Part shown: in pieces, positions 45,428-53,618 of the stretch
Position numbering within the stretch: position 1 is the stretch's first letter
Layout: each line of letters begins with the position of its first letter
Assembly: GCF_001189535.1 (NCBI RefSeq)
Contig: NZ_CP012070.1
Coordinates: 3,461,272 to 3,525,271 of the forward strand
Direction of reading: 5' to 3'
Length of the DNA: 64,000 nt
From: Arsenicicoccus sp. oral taxon 190
GTDB taxonomy: Bacteria > Actinomycetota > Actinomycetes > Actinomycetales > Dermatophilaceae
Notes under the pieces: model-generated
What the model was told of the DNA's origin: nothing
The model's input: the letters and a program-made list of their open reading frames with translations, nothing else
Databases searched by the model: none
Translations under genes and position numbers: made by a program

Positions 45428-46783
45428 TCAGGCTGCGGGGTGTGTGGCGGCGGGGTGCGTCGCGCTGGTCAGGGTGCGGATGTGACGGGTGAGCATCGGC
45501 AGGATGGAGCAGGCCAGCAGGACCGCGCCGGCGGCGGTGGCTCGTCGGGTGCCGAGCGACTCGCCGAGGACGCCTGCGAGAGCCCCGCCGAGGGGGATGG
45601 ATCCGTACATGACCTGGGTGTAGGCGCCGGCCGAACGCGTCAGCTGGTCGCGAGGGATGGCGGCCTGCCGCAGGGTCAGCGAGTAGACGTTGGCGTTGCC
45701 GAGCCCGATGCCGGACACGAGCATCACGGCGGCGAGGATGGCCCCGAGGGCAAGGCCGTGCGCGGGCACCAGGACGGCCAGGACCGGGATGCCGCACGAC
45801 AGGGCGAGGGAGGCGATGAAGGCCCGGCCCAGACCGAGACGTTCGGACAGGCGCAGGGCGGTCAGGGTGCCGATCAGCCCGCCGATGCCGCCCGCACCCA
45901 TGGCGAGCCCGTAGGTGGCGGTCGGGAGGTGCTGCTCCTGGACGGCCCACAGGACCAGGTTGAGCGTGAAGATCTCGCTGGCGAGGTTGTAGAGCGCGGC
46001 GTGGATCGTCAGCGCGCGCAGGTGCGGGTTGGTGAACAGCACGCGCAGGCCGGCCAGCACGGACGGCCGTGGGTGGTCGTCGGTGCCGGCGTCGGGGGTG
46101 GCCTGGGGGGCCACCTCAGGGGTCGACTCGGGGGTCGACCCGGGGGTCGACTCGTCCGGGCCCGGGCGGTGCCGGGGGTGCGCGGCGGCGACCCCGACGG
46201 CCGAGGCCAGGTAGCTGACGGCGTCGACGAGGATCGCCACGGGGGCGCCCAGCGCGCCGACGAGCAGGCCGGCCAGGCCGGGGCCGGCCACCTCGGTCAC
46301 GGTGCGGCTGCCCTGGATGGCCCGGTTGGCGGCAGGCAGGTCGTCGGTCGCGACGAGGTCGGGGACGTAGGAGAAGCCCACGACGCCGAAGCACAGGGCA
46401 GCGGTCCCGCACAGGAAGGCGATCCCCGCGAGCAGGGGGACGCTGAGCGACCCCGCCCACCACGCGACGGGGATCGCCCCCAGCAGCAGGGCTTGCGCCA
46501 GGTCGGCCGGGATCATCACGGCCCGCTTGGGTCGCGCCTCGAGATAGTGCCCGGCCAGCAGGGAGAAGAGCAGGTACGGCGCCATCGCGGCCGTCGCGAC
46601 GAACCCGACGTCACGCGGACTGCCGTGCAACGCCAGGGCCGTGACCAGCGGCAACGCCAGCGCGGTCACCTGACTCCCGGCACTGCTGATCGACTGGCCC
46701 ACCCAGTACCACCGGAAGCTCGGATGGCTGCGCAGCAGCCGAAGGCTCGGATCCACGACCAGCCACCTCTCACGGGTGATCAT
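45428..46783 (-). CDS. MFS drug-efflux-like transporter
   Basis: This 451-residue major facilitator has 12 helices split by a cytoplasmic loop with a short acidic Thr/Pro/Glu repeat (ESTPGSTPESTPEVAPQATP). FRWYWVGQSISSAGSQVTALALP and GLAMGAGGIGGLIGTLTALRLSERLG are typical of macrolide-efflux-like MFS proteins. ATG 46783 lies inside an operator-like palindrome shared with the divergent CGNR regulator gene, so that protein probably represses this one. An upstream TTG at 46804 is less likely. Confidence 0.88.
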   Translation of the reverse strand: MITRERWLVVDPSLRLLRSHPSFRWYWVGQSISSAGSQVTALALPLVTALALHGSPRDVGFVATAAMAPYLLFSLLAGHYLEARPKRAVMIPADLAQALLLGAIPVAWWAGSLSVPLLAGIAFLCGTAALCFGVVGFSYVPDLVATDDLPAANRAIQGSRTVTEVAGPGLAGLLVGALGAPVAILVDAVSYLASAVGVAAAHPRHRPGPDESTPGSTPESTPEVAPQATPDAGTDDHPRPSVLAGLRVLFTNPHLRALTIHAALYNLASEIFTLNLVLWAVQEQHLPTATYGLAMGAGGIGGLIGTLTALRLSERLGLGRAFIASLALSCGIPVLAVLVPAHGLALGAILAAVMLVSGIGLGNANVYSLTLRQAAIPRDQLTRSAGAYTQVMYGSIPLGGALAGVLGESLGTRRATAAGAVLLACSILPMLTRHIRTLTSATHPAATHPAA

Positions 46784-46799
46784 CTCATTACCCGTGAGA
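46768..46799. promoter_or_regulatory. 10-bp-arm operator at the start of the MFS gene
   Basis: TCTCACGGGT (46768-46777) and ACCCGTGAGA (46790-46799) form a perfect inverted repeat with a 12-base spacer that includes the MFS start codon. A weaker 7-bp repeat CCTCACA/TGTGAGG follows at about 46815-46847 in front of the CGNR gene. Both contain the half-site CTCAC. A regulator bound here would block the MFS gene directly. Confidence 0.65.
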
Positions 46800-46854
46800 T
46801 TCAACAGGACGATCCCCTCACATGCAAGACTAGGATCACCTGTGAGGAGGACGT

Positions 46855-47469
46855 ATGCCGGAGTTCAGCCACATCTCGGGCGACCGGATGCTCGACCTCA
46901 TCAACACGGTCGAGTGGCGACTCGGCGGCCCCGAGCGGGAGGAGGACCTGACCTCCTACCCCGTGGTCCTGACCTGGTGCCGGGAGGCCGACCTGCTGGA
47001 CGCCGAGCAGCAGACCCGGCTGTCGCACCTCGCCGGCAGGGACCCTCGACGAGCGGCCGCGGAGCTCCAGGGGGTCATCGAGCTGCGCGAGCACGCCTAC
47101 GCGGCACTGTTCGACGCCGACGAGGCCGCGGCCGCCTCGATCGCCGCCGCCTACCGCGAGGCCGTCGCCCAGGCCCACCTCGCCCGCAGCGGCTCCGGCT
47201 GGGCGTGGAGGGACACCACGTTGACGCTCGAGACACCGCGTCACCGGATCGCGCGTGGCCTGGTCGAGCTCTTGGGCCGCGACGACCTCGACCGGCTCCA
47301 CCAGTGCGAGGACGCCCTCTGCGGCTGGGTCTACCTAGACACCTCACCTCGACGCAACCGCCGGTGGTGCGTCACCAGCGACTGCGGCGACCGCAACCGC
47401 TCCCGCGCCTACTACGCCCGCCAGCAGGCGCGCCGACGCTCCACGCAGGCGACTGCCCGGCAGGATTGA
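46855..47469 (+). CDS. CGNR-type zinc-ribbon regulator (ABATE domain)
   Basis: This 204-residue protein starts with the helical ABATE part (MLDLINTVEWR, LTSYPVVLTWCREADLL) and ends with a zinc-ribbon CEDALCGWVYLDTSPRRNRRWCVTSDCGDRNR. The family name motif CGNR appears here as CGDR. These proteins are thought to bind DNA and regulate neighbours. It is divergent from the MFS gene with an operator-like palindrome between them. GAGGAGG lies 5 bases before ATG 46855, an excellent ribosome site. Confidence 0.9.
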   Translation: MPEFSHISGDRMLDLINTVEWRLGGPEREEDLTSYPVVLTWCREADLLDAEQQTRLSHLAGRDPRRAAAELQGVIELREHAYAALFDADEAAAASIAAAYREAVAQAHLARSGSGWAWRDTTLTLETPRHRIARGLVELLGRDDLDRLHQCEDALCGWVYLDTSPRRNRRWCVTSDCGDRNRSRAYYARQQARRRSTQATARQD

Positions 47470-47487
47470 GCCCGCCCACCCGGGCTC
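47468..47487 (+). terminator. Hairpin after the CGNR-type gene
   Basis: GAGCCCG (47468-47474) pairs with CGGGCTC (47481-47487) around a six-base loop, overlapping the CGNR stop codon by two bases. It is a likely terminator. Confidence 0.5.
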
Positions 47488-47551
47488 GCCGCGACCGACA
47501 GCCCTCCTGACCGGCCACGTCGATCGAGCGGTCAGCGGCAGATCCGGATGT

Positions 47552-47954
47552 TCAGGCGGCAGGCTTGCGCTGGCGGATCTGTTCTATCAAGGTCTCGATA
47601 GGCCAGTCCGGCCGCTTCTTTCGAAGCCGTGCTTCCACAGCGACAGCCACGTCTTCGAGAGTCGTCGTGAAGTACATCTCCGATTCCTCCTGACCCGTCA
47701 GCTGATCGGGGACGTAGATCATGACGCGTAACCACTTGCGGCCGCGGGCGCTCAGCGTACCTAGCTTGAACCTCATCTTCGTGCTGCCAGACGGCGCCCG
47801 AGACGTAGATGTAGATGTCAACGGACGGGTCGTCCGCGTCCACCGGCTTCGGCATGTTCATGGACTTCTTCTGGATGGCATCCACCACACGGCCCAGCCG
47901 TTCCTTCGGGCGGCGCCACGAGTCGCCCCAGGTCAGATGCGCCAGAAGCCCCAT
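47552..47954 (-). pseudogene. Hypothetical gene of atypical composition, probably frameshifted
   Basis: From ATG 47954 one frame reads MGLLAHLTWGDSWRRPKERL, PKPVDADDPSVDIYIYVSGAVWQHEDE. From about 47776 a second frame reads MRFKLGTLSARGRKWLRVMIYVP, then SEMYFTTTLEDVAVAVEARLRKK, to a stop at 47552. Both pieces look protein-like, while the continuation of the first frame beyond this point does not. The DNA is richer in A and T than its neighbours, with TTC, AAG and TAT/ATC codons. I do not recognise the protein. Either a base was gained or lost near 47775, or two short genes overlap out of frame. Confidence 0.5.
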
Positions 47955-48147
47955 GCGCGCAGCATGCCCCATACGGCGCGGCGTCGCGCCGAGCGGGGCG
48001 TTCGCCCGCGTGGCGCTCGGCAGGGGTTCCTCCTTGGACCGCCTTTGGTCGTGCCTCGGGCTTCCGCTTCTCGGCACGATCGCAACGTCCGACCATCGGC
48101 ATGACAGGGCTTTCACGACCGCTCGATCCCGGTCCCCTGCCGTGCCG

Positions 48148-48897
48148 TCAGCAGCCGTCGCCGACGGGGTTGCGCACCACGTCGCCCGGCCCGCCCGCCG
48201 AGGCGCGCTGCACCAGCTGGGTGCTCCAGGCGCCGAACGGCGAGGAGTACGACACGTCGGGGTAGCAACCGCCCTCGTGCAGGCCGCCGATGACACCGCG
48301 CACGGTCTTGCTGCCGTCGGCGCCGGCGCTCGTCAGGGCGGTGCCGCTTACCCCGCCCCACATCTCTCCGCAGGGGAAGGTCGGGTAGCCGTTGGTCAGG
48401 GTGATGGCGTTGACGCAGCCGACGGCCTGGTCCCCGGAGCCGGCCACGTAGCCGTAGCCCCGCAGCTCGGCCCCCGAGGCGGGCGCCTCACCCAGGTGGT
48501 AACCGCCCACGGTCCCGGCGAGGGTGCGGACCCGACCCCCGACGAGGTGGGTGCCCACCCGGAGCACGGCCAGGTCCCGGTGCGGGTCCGCGGTCGCCTG
48601 CCACCCGGGGTCGACGTAGGCAGCCGTCACCGCCCAGGTGCCGTAGGGTGCCCGGCCCCGGGAGTAGCCGGGCACGACCCGCAGGCCGGTGCCGCGGTCG
48701 CTGACGCAGTGTGCCGCGGTGACGACCAGGCTGCCGGTCGGGGAGTCGAGCACCGCGCCGGAGCAGCCGTGCTGGGTGGCGGTGGGGGACGCGAAGACCG
48801 CCGCGACCGAGGGCATCGCGTAGCCCGGGTTGGCGGCCACGGGGACGGGGGTCGGGCCGGCGGCCAGGGCCGCTGCCATCATGAGGTGCGGGATCAC
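48148..48897 (-). CDS. Secreted trypsin-like serine protease
   Basis: This 249-residue chymotrypsin-fold protease has its triad in TAAHC (H63), HRDLAVL (D108) and GGVSGTAL (S184). A short hydrophobic N-terminus (LMMAAALAAG) could be a brief signal peptide, which suits an extracellular enzyme with several cysteines. It starts at GTG 48897, or at ATG 48882/48879; none has a good ribosome site. A palindrome ACGTCAC/GTGACGT (48896-48914) overlaps the start and could be an operator. Confidence 0.88.
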   Translation of the reverse strand: MIPHLMMAAALAAGPTPVPVAANPGYAMPSVAAVFASPTATQHGCSGAVLDSPTGSLVVTAAHCVSDRGTGLRVVPGYSRGRAPYGTWAVTAAYVDPGWQATADPHRDLAVLRVGTHLVGGRVRTLAGTVGGYHLGEAPASGAELRGYGYVAGSGDQAVGCVNAITLTNGYPTFPCGEMWGGVSGTALTSAGADGSKTVRGVIGGLHEGGCYPDVSYSSPFGAWSTQLVQRASAGGPGDVVRNPVGDGC

Positions 48898-49166
48898 GTC
48901 ACACAGAGTGACGTACGCCGCGCCTCGGTATCACGGTGCGCGAGAACGTTACGCCATACGCGCGGGACGAATCCGGCCCAACCTGGACGAAAACCCGGAC
49001 GCGGCCGCCGGCCCCGTGCAAGGATGGGCCCGCGACGACGCACGCTCCGAGAGTCGACCGGCCCCGACCCGGCGGCGGACCCGTCGACGCGGCCAGGTCG
49101 GTGACGGTCACGCGCAACGCGACCCCCGGGGCGTCTCCCCTCCACCAACCGCTTCAGGAGCACCCC

Positions 49167-49958
49167 GTGTCCCGCACCGTGTCCCAGCCCAAGCTCGCCC
49201 ACCGCCTGGGCGCCGAGTTCCTCGGCACCTTCTGGCTCGTCTTCGGCGGCTGCGGCAGCGCCGTCCTCGCCGCCCACGTCATGCACAAGTCCGACCCGGT
49301 CAACATGGGCATCGCCTTCGTCGGCGTCGCCCTGGCCTTCGGCCTCACCGTCCTGACGATGGCCTACGCCGTGGGCCACGTTTCCGGCGGCCACTTCAAC
49401 CCGGCCGTCACGCTGGGCCTGACCGCGGCCCGCCACTTCGACGCCCGCGACGTCCTCCCCTACATCGTCACCCAGTGCGTCGCGGCCTGCGTGGCCGGTG
49501 GCGTGCTCTACGCGATCGCGTCCGGCAAGGACGGCTTCGACGCCTCCAAGGGCTTCGCGGCCAACGGCTACGGCGCCCACTCCCCCGACGGCTACTCGAT
49601 GCTCGCGGTGCTGCTCTGCGAGATCGTCTGCACGATGTTCTTCCTCTACATCATCCTCGGCGCCACCGACGAGCGCGCCCCCGTCGGCTTCGCCCCCATC
49701 GCGATCGGCCTCGGCCTGACGCTGATCCACCTCATCTCCATCCCCGTCTCCAACACCTCCGTCAACCCGGCCCGCTCGCTCGGCGTCGCGTTCTACCAGG
49801 CGGGTGCGCTGGGCCAGCTCTGGATGTTCTGGGTCGCGCCGATCATCGGTGCCGTCATCGCCGGCGCCACCTACGCCGCGATCACCGGCGTCAACCGCAC
49901 CGCGATCGACGTCGCCGGCGAGGCGGGCGACGACCAGGTCGGCGCCACCCGCGCCTGA
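49167..49958 (+). CDS. aqpZ: Aquaporin (AqpZ type)
   Basis: This 263-residue channel has six helices and both NPA boxes: GGHFNPAVTLGL in the first half and SNTSVNPARSLGVAF in the second. The extracellular loop C is longer than usual (GKDGFDASKGFAANGYGAHSPDGYS). GTG 49167 has AGGAG 6 bases upstream. Its stop is embedded in a degenerate tandem repeat, and a strong terminator hairpin follows at 50101. Confidence 0.95.
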   Translation: MSRTVSQPKLAHRLGAEFLGTFWLVFGGCGSAVLAAHVMHKSDPVNMGIAFVGVALAFGLTVLTMAYAVGHVSGGHFNPAVTLGLTAARHFDARDVLPYIVTQCVAACVAGGVLYAIASGKDGFDASKGFAANGYGAHSPDGYSMLAVLLCEIVCTMFFLYIILGATDERAPVGFAPIAIGLGLTLIHLISIPVSNTSVNPARSLGVAFYQAGALGQLWMFWVAPIIGAVIAGATYAAITGVNRTAIDVAGEAGDDQVGATRA

Positions 49959-50040
49959 GCGCGCCGGCGCCTGAGCGCAGCCCGCGCCTGAGCGCAGCCC
50001 GCTGAAGGCAGTCCGCTGAAGGCAGGCCGTCCAGGGCAGC
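49945..50040 (+). repeat. Degenerate tandem repeats spanning the aqpZ stop
   Basis: A 17-18-base unit close to CCGCGCCTGAGCGCAGC occurs about three times, and the first copy contains the aqpZ stop codon. It is followed by two copies of a related 14-base unit CCGCTGAAGGCAGT/G and a degenerate third. The pattern looks like successive slippage duplications at the gene end. Confidence 0.65.
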
Positions 50041-50269
50041 TTGTCTGCTGCCCGGCCGCAGCGCGGCTGGGCAGCGGCGCGCACCGGCATACGGCCTGAC
50101 CACGAGGGCCTGGTCCAGCTCCCTGGACCAGGCCTTCGTGCTGCCCGGGTCGGCCGAGAGGGGGCGGGGGGACGTGGCACGGACCACGTGGGCCACGAGG
50201 TGAGGGTGTCGGGGGCGGCTGATAGGTTCGAGAGGTACCCATCCGACCACCCGCGTGAAGGACGAACTC
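49959..50269. other. Intergenic region with tandem repeats and a terminator
   Basis: These 311 bases lie between aqpZ and mdh. The first 80 hold short tandem repeats (49945-50040). A terminator hairpin follows at 50101-50140. Nearer mdh, TGATAGGTT at about 50219 could be part of a promoter, but no matching -35 box is clear. I see no coding frame. Confidence 0.6.
50101..50140 (+). terminator. Terminator hairpin after aqpZ
   Basis: CACGAGGGCCTGGTCCAG (50101-50118) pairs with CTGGACCAGGCCTTCGTG (50123-50140) over 18 bp with one G-T wobble and a CTCC loop. Its place between aqpZ and mdh suits a terminator. Confidence 0.75.
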
Positions 50270-51247
50270 GTGAGCGCAACTCCCGTCAAGGTCGCCGTGA
50301 CCGGCGCTGCCGGCCAGATCGGCTACAGCCTCCTCTTCCGCATCGCCAGCGGTGAGCTGCTCGGCAAGGACACCCCCGTCGAGCTGCGCCTGCTGGAGAT
50401 CACCCCCGCGCTCAAGGCGCTCGAGGGCGTCGTCATGGAGCTCGACGACTGCGCCTTCCCGACCCTCGCGGGCGTCGTGATCGGCGACGACCCCGAGGAG
50501 ATCTTCGCCGACGTCGACTGCGCGATGCTCGTGGGCGCCATGCCGCGCAAGGAGGGCATGGACCGCGCGGACCTGCTCGCCGCCAACGGCAAGATCTTCA
50601 CCGGCCAGGGCGCCGCGCTCAACAAGGTCGCCCCCAAGGCCAAGGTCCTCGTGACCGGCAACCCGGCCAACACCAACGCGCTCATCGCCATGAAGAACGC
50701 CCCCGACATGGCCCCCGAGCAGTTCAACGCGCTGACCCGCCTGGACCACAACCGCGCCAAGTCGATGCTGGCCAAGAAGCTCGGCGTCGGCGTCGCGGAG
50801 ATCAAGGACCTCGCGATCTGGGGCAACCACGACGACTCGATGTACCCCGACCTGTTCAACACGAAGGTCAACGGCAAGGCCGCGACCGAGCTGGTCGACG
50901 AGGCCTGGATCACCGGCGAGTACATCCCGACCGTCGCCACGCGCGGCGGGGCGATCATCAAGGCGCGCGGCGCGTCCTCGGCCGCCTCGGCCGCCAACGC
51001 GACGATCGACCACATGCGCGACTGGATGCTCGGCACCGACGACATCGTGTCGATGTCCGTCCCCTCCGACGGGTCCTACGGCGTGCCCGAGGGGATCATC
51101 TCCTCGTTCCCGTGCCGGGTGCGCGGCGGCAAGTGGGAGATCGTCCAGGGCATCGAGCTCAACGACTTCTCGCGCGAGCGGATCACGGCGTCCGCGGCTC
51201 GCCTGGAGTCCGAGCGCGACCAGGTCAAGGAGCTCGGCCTGATCTGA
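50270..51247 (+). CDS. mdh: Malate dehydrogenase
   Basis: This 325-residue NAD-dependent enzyme interconverts malate and oxaloacetate. Nucleotide loop GAAGQIGYSLL, VGAMPRKEGMDR, TGNPANTNA and the catalytic-histidine loop IWGNHDDSMYPD are intact. GTG 50270 has AAGGA 7 bases upstream; an earlier GTG at 50255 is less likely. It stands alone, with terminators or repeats on both sides. Confidence 0.97.
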   Translation: MSATPVKVAVTGAAGQIGYSLLFRIASGELLGKDTPVELRLLEITPALKALEGVVMELDDCAFPTLAGVVIGDDPEEIFADVDCAMLVGAMPRKEGMDRADLLAANGKIFTGQGAALNKVAPKAKVLVTGNPANTNALIAMKNAPDMAPEQFNALTRLDHNRAKSMLAKKLGVGVAEIKDLAIWGNHDDSMYPDLFNTKVNGKAATELVDEAWITGEYIPTVATRGGAIIKARGASSAASAANATIDHMRDWMLGTDDIVSMSVPSDGSYGVPEGIISSFPCRVRGGKWEIVQGIELNDFSRERITASAARLESERDQVKELGLI

Positions 51248-51248
51248 C

Positions 51249-51312
51249 CTACCGGCGGTAGCGCGATCGACCGGCCTTCCTTGAGCAGGCGGTCCGTGCT
51301 ACCGGCGGCGGG
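51249..51312 (+). repeat. Type 1 dispersed palindromic element, copy D
   Basis: It reads CTACCGGCGGTAGC, then GATCGACCGGCC, GAGCAGGCGG and GCTACCGGCGGCGGG. GGTAGC and GCTACC pair. It begins 2 bases after the mdh stop and precedes the AbiEi/DUF559-like gene, whose other end has copy E in the opposite orientation. Confidence 0.75.
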
Positions 51313-51404
51313 TTCATCCACAGCGCGTCGCGTTCCGGCCCGCGTCATCCACAACGGCTGACGCGGGCCTCGCGCTGTCCCGAGGGGGCTGACAGCGTCC
51401 TCGT

Positions 51405-52373
51405 ATGACGACACCGCCCCTCCCCCCAGGACCCATCTTCGCCACCGCCCAGCTCTCCGCGCGAGGGTGGGCCCCCGATGACATCCGCGAGGCCAGACGC
51501 GACGGGAGGCTGCACAGCCTGTTGCGCGGGTTCTACGCACGCGGCCCCGTCCCCCGGGACCCTGAGGTGCGCCACCACGAGCTGATCCGTGCCTCCCACA
51601 TGGCCCACGAGGGGCGCCTGGTCACGTCGGGCGTCTCGGCATGTCTCTGGCACGGCCTGCCCGTCGACCTCCGCGACCTGGATCGGCTCCTGCTGACGCG
51701 ACGGCGCGCGGGCGAGGAGCCCCCCGGAGCACACGGCGCCTCCACCTCTCGAGTCCTGATCCGCTCCCACACGTGCACCGAGGAGGTGGAACCCGACGCG
51801 CCGGTGCTCACCCCGGCCGCAGCCATCGTCGAGTACGCCTTGCAGTCGGGTCTGCCGGCCGGGGTCGCGGCGGCAGATGCTGCTCTCGCTCGGGGGCTCG
51901 TGGAGGAGCGGGAGATCCAGGACGCGATCCTTCGCCGGGCGAGGCGGCGTGGGATCCGCCGCGTGGCCACCCTCTTGACCTGGGTGGAACCCCAGGCGGA
52001 GAACGCCGGCGAGAGCCGAGCGCGGTTTGCGTTGATGCAGGCGGGGTTCGATCTCGAGTCGCAGGTGGAGCTCGAGACGCCGGGCGGCCTCAAACGTCTG
52101 GACTGGCGCGTCCGGGGCACGGCGTGCGGGATCGAGCTGCACGGTGCGGACAAGTATGTCGACGGCGACGGCACCCTGCTGCGCTCTCGGATCCGGGCCC
52201 AGCGCCGCCGCGACCGAGATGTTCAGTCGACGGGTCACACCCTGGTCGACCTGACGATGGACGACATCACCGACATCGACCTGCTCCGGGCACTGGTGAT
52301 CGCCGAGTCGGCGGGAGCGCTGGATCGTCCGACGCCGGCGCCGTGGCGCCCTGCCGGGATGGGCGCCGCGTGA
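51405..52373 (+). CDS. AbiEi/DUF559-like protein (winged helix plus nuclease-like fold)
   Basis: This 322-residue protein has an N-terminal winged-helix segment (about 10-50, TAQLSARGWAPDDIREARRDGRL, then LLRGFYARG) like AbiEi-type antitoxins. The middle part (about 70-165) has VTSGVSACLWHGLPV, and the C-terminal domain (about 200-290) resembles the DUF559/Vsr nuclease fold. E203, D233, E244 and K250 could form a PD-(D/E)xK-like site (RLDWRVRGTACGIELHGADKY). No partner toxin of the AbiEii type is adjacent. The gene stands alone between mdh and DUF3017-folD and is bracketed by inverted type 1 repeats. Function is unknown. Confidence 0.78.
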   Translation: MTTPPLPPGPIFATAQLSARGWAPDDIREARRDGRLHSLLRGFYARGPVPRDPEVRHHELIRASHMAHEGRLVTSGVSACLWHGLPVDLRDLDRLLLTRRRAGEEPPGAHGASTSRVLIRSHTCTEEVEPDAPVLTPAAAIVEYALQSGLPAGVAAADAALARGLVEEREIQDAILRRARRRGIRRVATLLTWVEPQAENAGESRARFALMQAGFDLESQVELETPGGLKRLDWRVRGTACGIELHGADKYVDGDGTLLRSRIRAQRRRDRDVQSTGHTLVDLTMDDITDIDLLRALVIAESAGALDRPTPAPWRPAGMGAA

Positions 52374-52390
52374 GCAGGATCTCCGCCAAC

Positions 52391-52454
52391 TTGACCGGCC
52401 CTTGCACAACTCGCCTGCACGAGGACGGCCGGTCGACTGTGCTACCGGCGGTAG
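52391..52454 (-). repeat. Type 1 dispersed palindromic element, copy E
   Basis: On the minus strand it reads CTACCGCCGGTAGC, AGTCGACCGGCCGTCC and GCAGGCGAG, and ends GGGCCGGTCAA. It lies in the 82-base gap between the AbiEi/DUF559-like stop and the DUF3017 stop and is in opposite orientation to copy D. Confidence 0.7.
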
Positions 52455-52455
52455 G

Positions 52456-52734
52456 TCAGCGGGGTGGGTGCCAGTTGACGGCGGTCGCGCCGACGGCGAC
52501 CACGGTGGCGAGCGCGAGGTACATCAGCACGTCCACGACCCTGGACCGTATGACGAGCCCCCCGGCGCGCTCCGCCGGGACCGTCAGACGGATCGCCGCC
52601 GCCACCACGAGGGCACCCGCCAGCAGGATCCCGCCGAGGCGGGGCGAGCCGAAGGCGATCACGGCGAGCGCCAGCAGGCACCCACCCCCGAGGACCCACC
52701 ACAGGGCCAGACGTCCCGGGCCGAGCACCGTCAC
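52456..52734 (-). CDS. DUF3017 membrane protein
   Basis: This 92-residue protein has three membrane helices (LALWWVLGGGCLLALAVIAF, LGGILLAGALVVAAAIRL, VLMYLALATVVAVGATAV). DUF3017 genes commonly lie right after folD in actinobacteria, as here. GTG 52734 overlaps the folD stop (GTGA). Function is unknown. Confidence 0.9.
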   Translation of the reverse strand: MTVLGPGRLALWWVLGGGCLLALAVIAFGSPRLGGILLAGALVVAAAIRLTVPAERAGGLVIRSRVVDVLMYLALATVVAVGATAVNWHPPR

Positions 52735-53618
52735 CCGACGGCTGCCTGCTCGGCCGCGGCGCGCTCGGCCGAGTCGACGACGTTGGACAGCAGCAGCGCC
52801 CGGGTCATCGGCCCCACGCCACCGGGGTTGGGCGTGACCCAGCCCGCCACCTCCCGGACGTCGGGGTGGACGTCCCCGGCGACGCGGGACCTGCCGTCCT
52901 CCCCCGCGATCCGCGAGACGCCGACGTCGAAGACCGCGGCGCCCGGCTTGACCATGTCCGCGGTCAGGATGTGGTGGACGCCGGCGGCGGCCACGACGAT
53001 GTCGGCGCGGCGGGTGTGGGCCGCGAGGTCACGGGTGCCGGTGTGGCACAGGGTGACGGTGGCGTTCTCCGACCGGCGGGTGAGGATGAGCCCGAGCGGG
53101 CGACCGACGGTGATGCCGCGGCCGATCACCACGACCTCGGCGCCCTTCAGGGGGATGTCGTAGCGACGGCACAGCTCGACGACGCCCATCGGGGTGCACG
53201 GCAGCGGCCCGGGGATCCCGAGCACCAGGTTGCCGAGGTTGACGGGGTTGAGGCCGTCGGCGTCCTTGGCCGGCGCGACCCGGGCCAGGATGGCCGTGTC
53301 GTCCAGACCGGTCGGCTGCTGCACCAGAAAACCGGTGCAGGCCGGGTCGGCGTTGAGCTCGTCGACGACCGCCTCGACCTCCTGCTGCGTCGCCGTCGCC
53401 GGAAGGTGCCGCTGGATCGAGGCGATGCCGACCTCGGCGCAGTCCTTGTGCTTGGCGCCGACATACCACGTGCTCGCGGGGTCGTCGCCCACGAGCACGG
53501 TGCCCAGGCCGGGGGTGATGCCGCGGGCCCGCAGCGCGCTCACGCGCTCGGCGAGCTCGGACTTGATCGTGGCGAGAGTCGCCTTGCCGTCCAGCAGAGT
53601 CGCAGTCACGGGCTTCAT
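52731..53618 (-). CDS. folD: Methylenetetrahydrofolate dehydrogenase/cyclohydrolase
   Basis: This 295-residue bifunctional enzyme interconverts 5,10-methylene- and 10-formyl-tetrahydrofolate, feeding purine synthesis (purN and purH are nearby). WYVGAKHKDCAEVGI holds the catalytic lysine region. GFLVQQPTGLD, PCTPMGVVELCRRYDIP and the NADP loop VIGRGITVGRPLG are present. ATG 53618 overlaps the stop of the transporter gene upstream (ATGA). Confidence 0.96.
   Translation of the reverse strand: MKPVTATLLDGKATLATIKSELAERVSALRARGITPGLGTVLVGDDPASTWYVGAKHKDCAEVGIASIQRHLPATATQQEVEAVVDELNADPACTGFLVQQPTGLDDTAILARVAPAKDADGLNPVNLGNLVLGIPGPLPCTPMGVVELCRRYDIPLKGAEVVVIGRGITVGRPLGLILTRRSENATVTLCHTGTRDLAAHTRRADIVVAAAGVHHILTADMVKPGAAVFDVGVSRIAGEDGRSRVAGDVHPDVREVAGWVTPNPGGVGPMTRALLLSNVVDSAERAAAEQAAVG

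Noticed and set aside
51249..52454. Insertion sequence with terminal inverted repeats
   Set aside because: No transposase is encoded, the ends are internally palindromic, and solo copies of the same repeat lie at other loci. No target-site duplication is evident.
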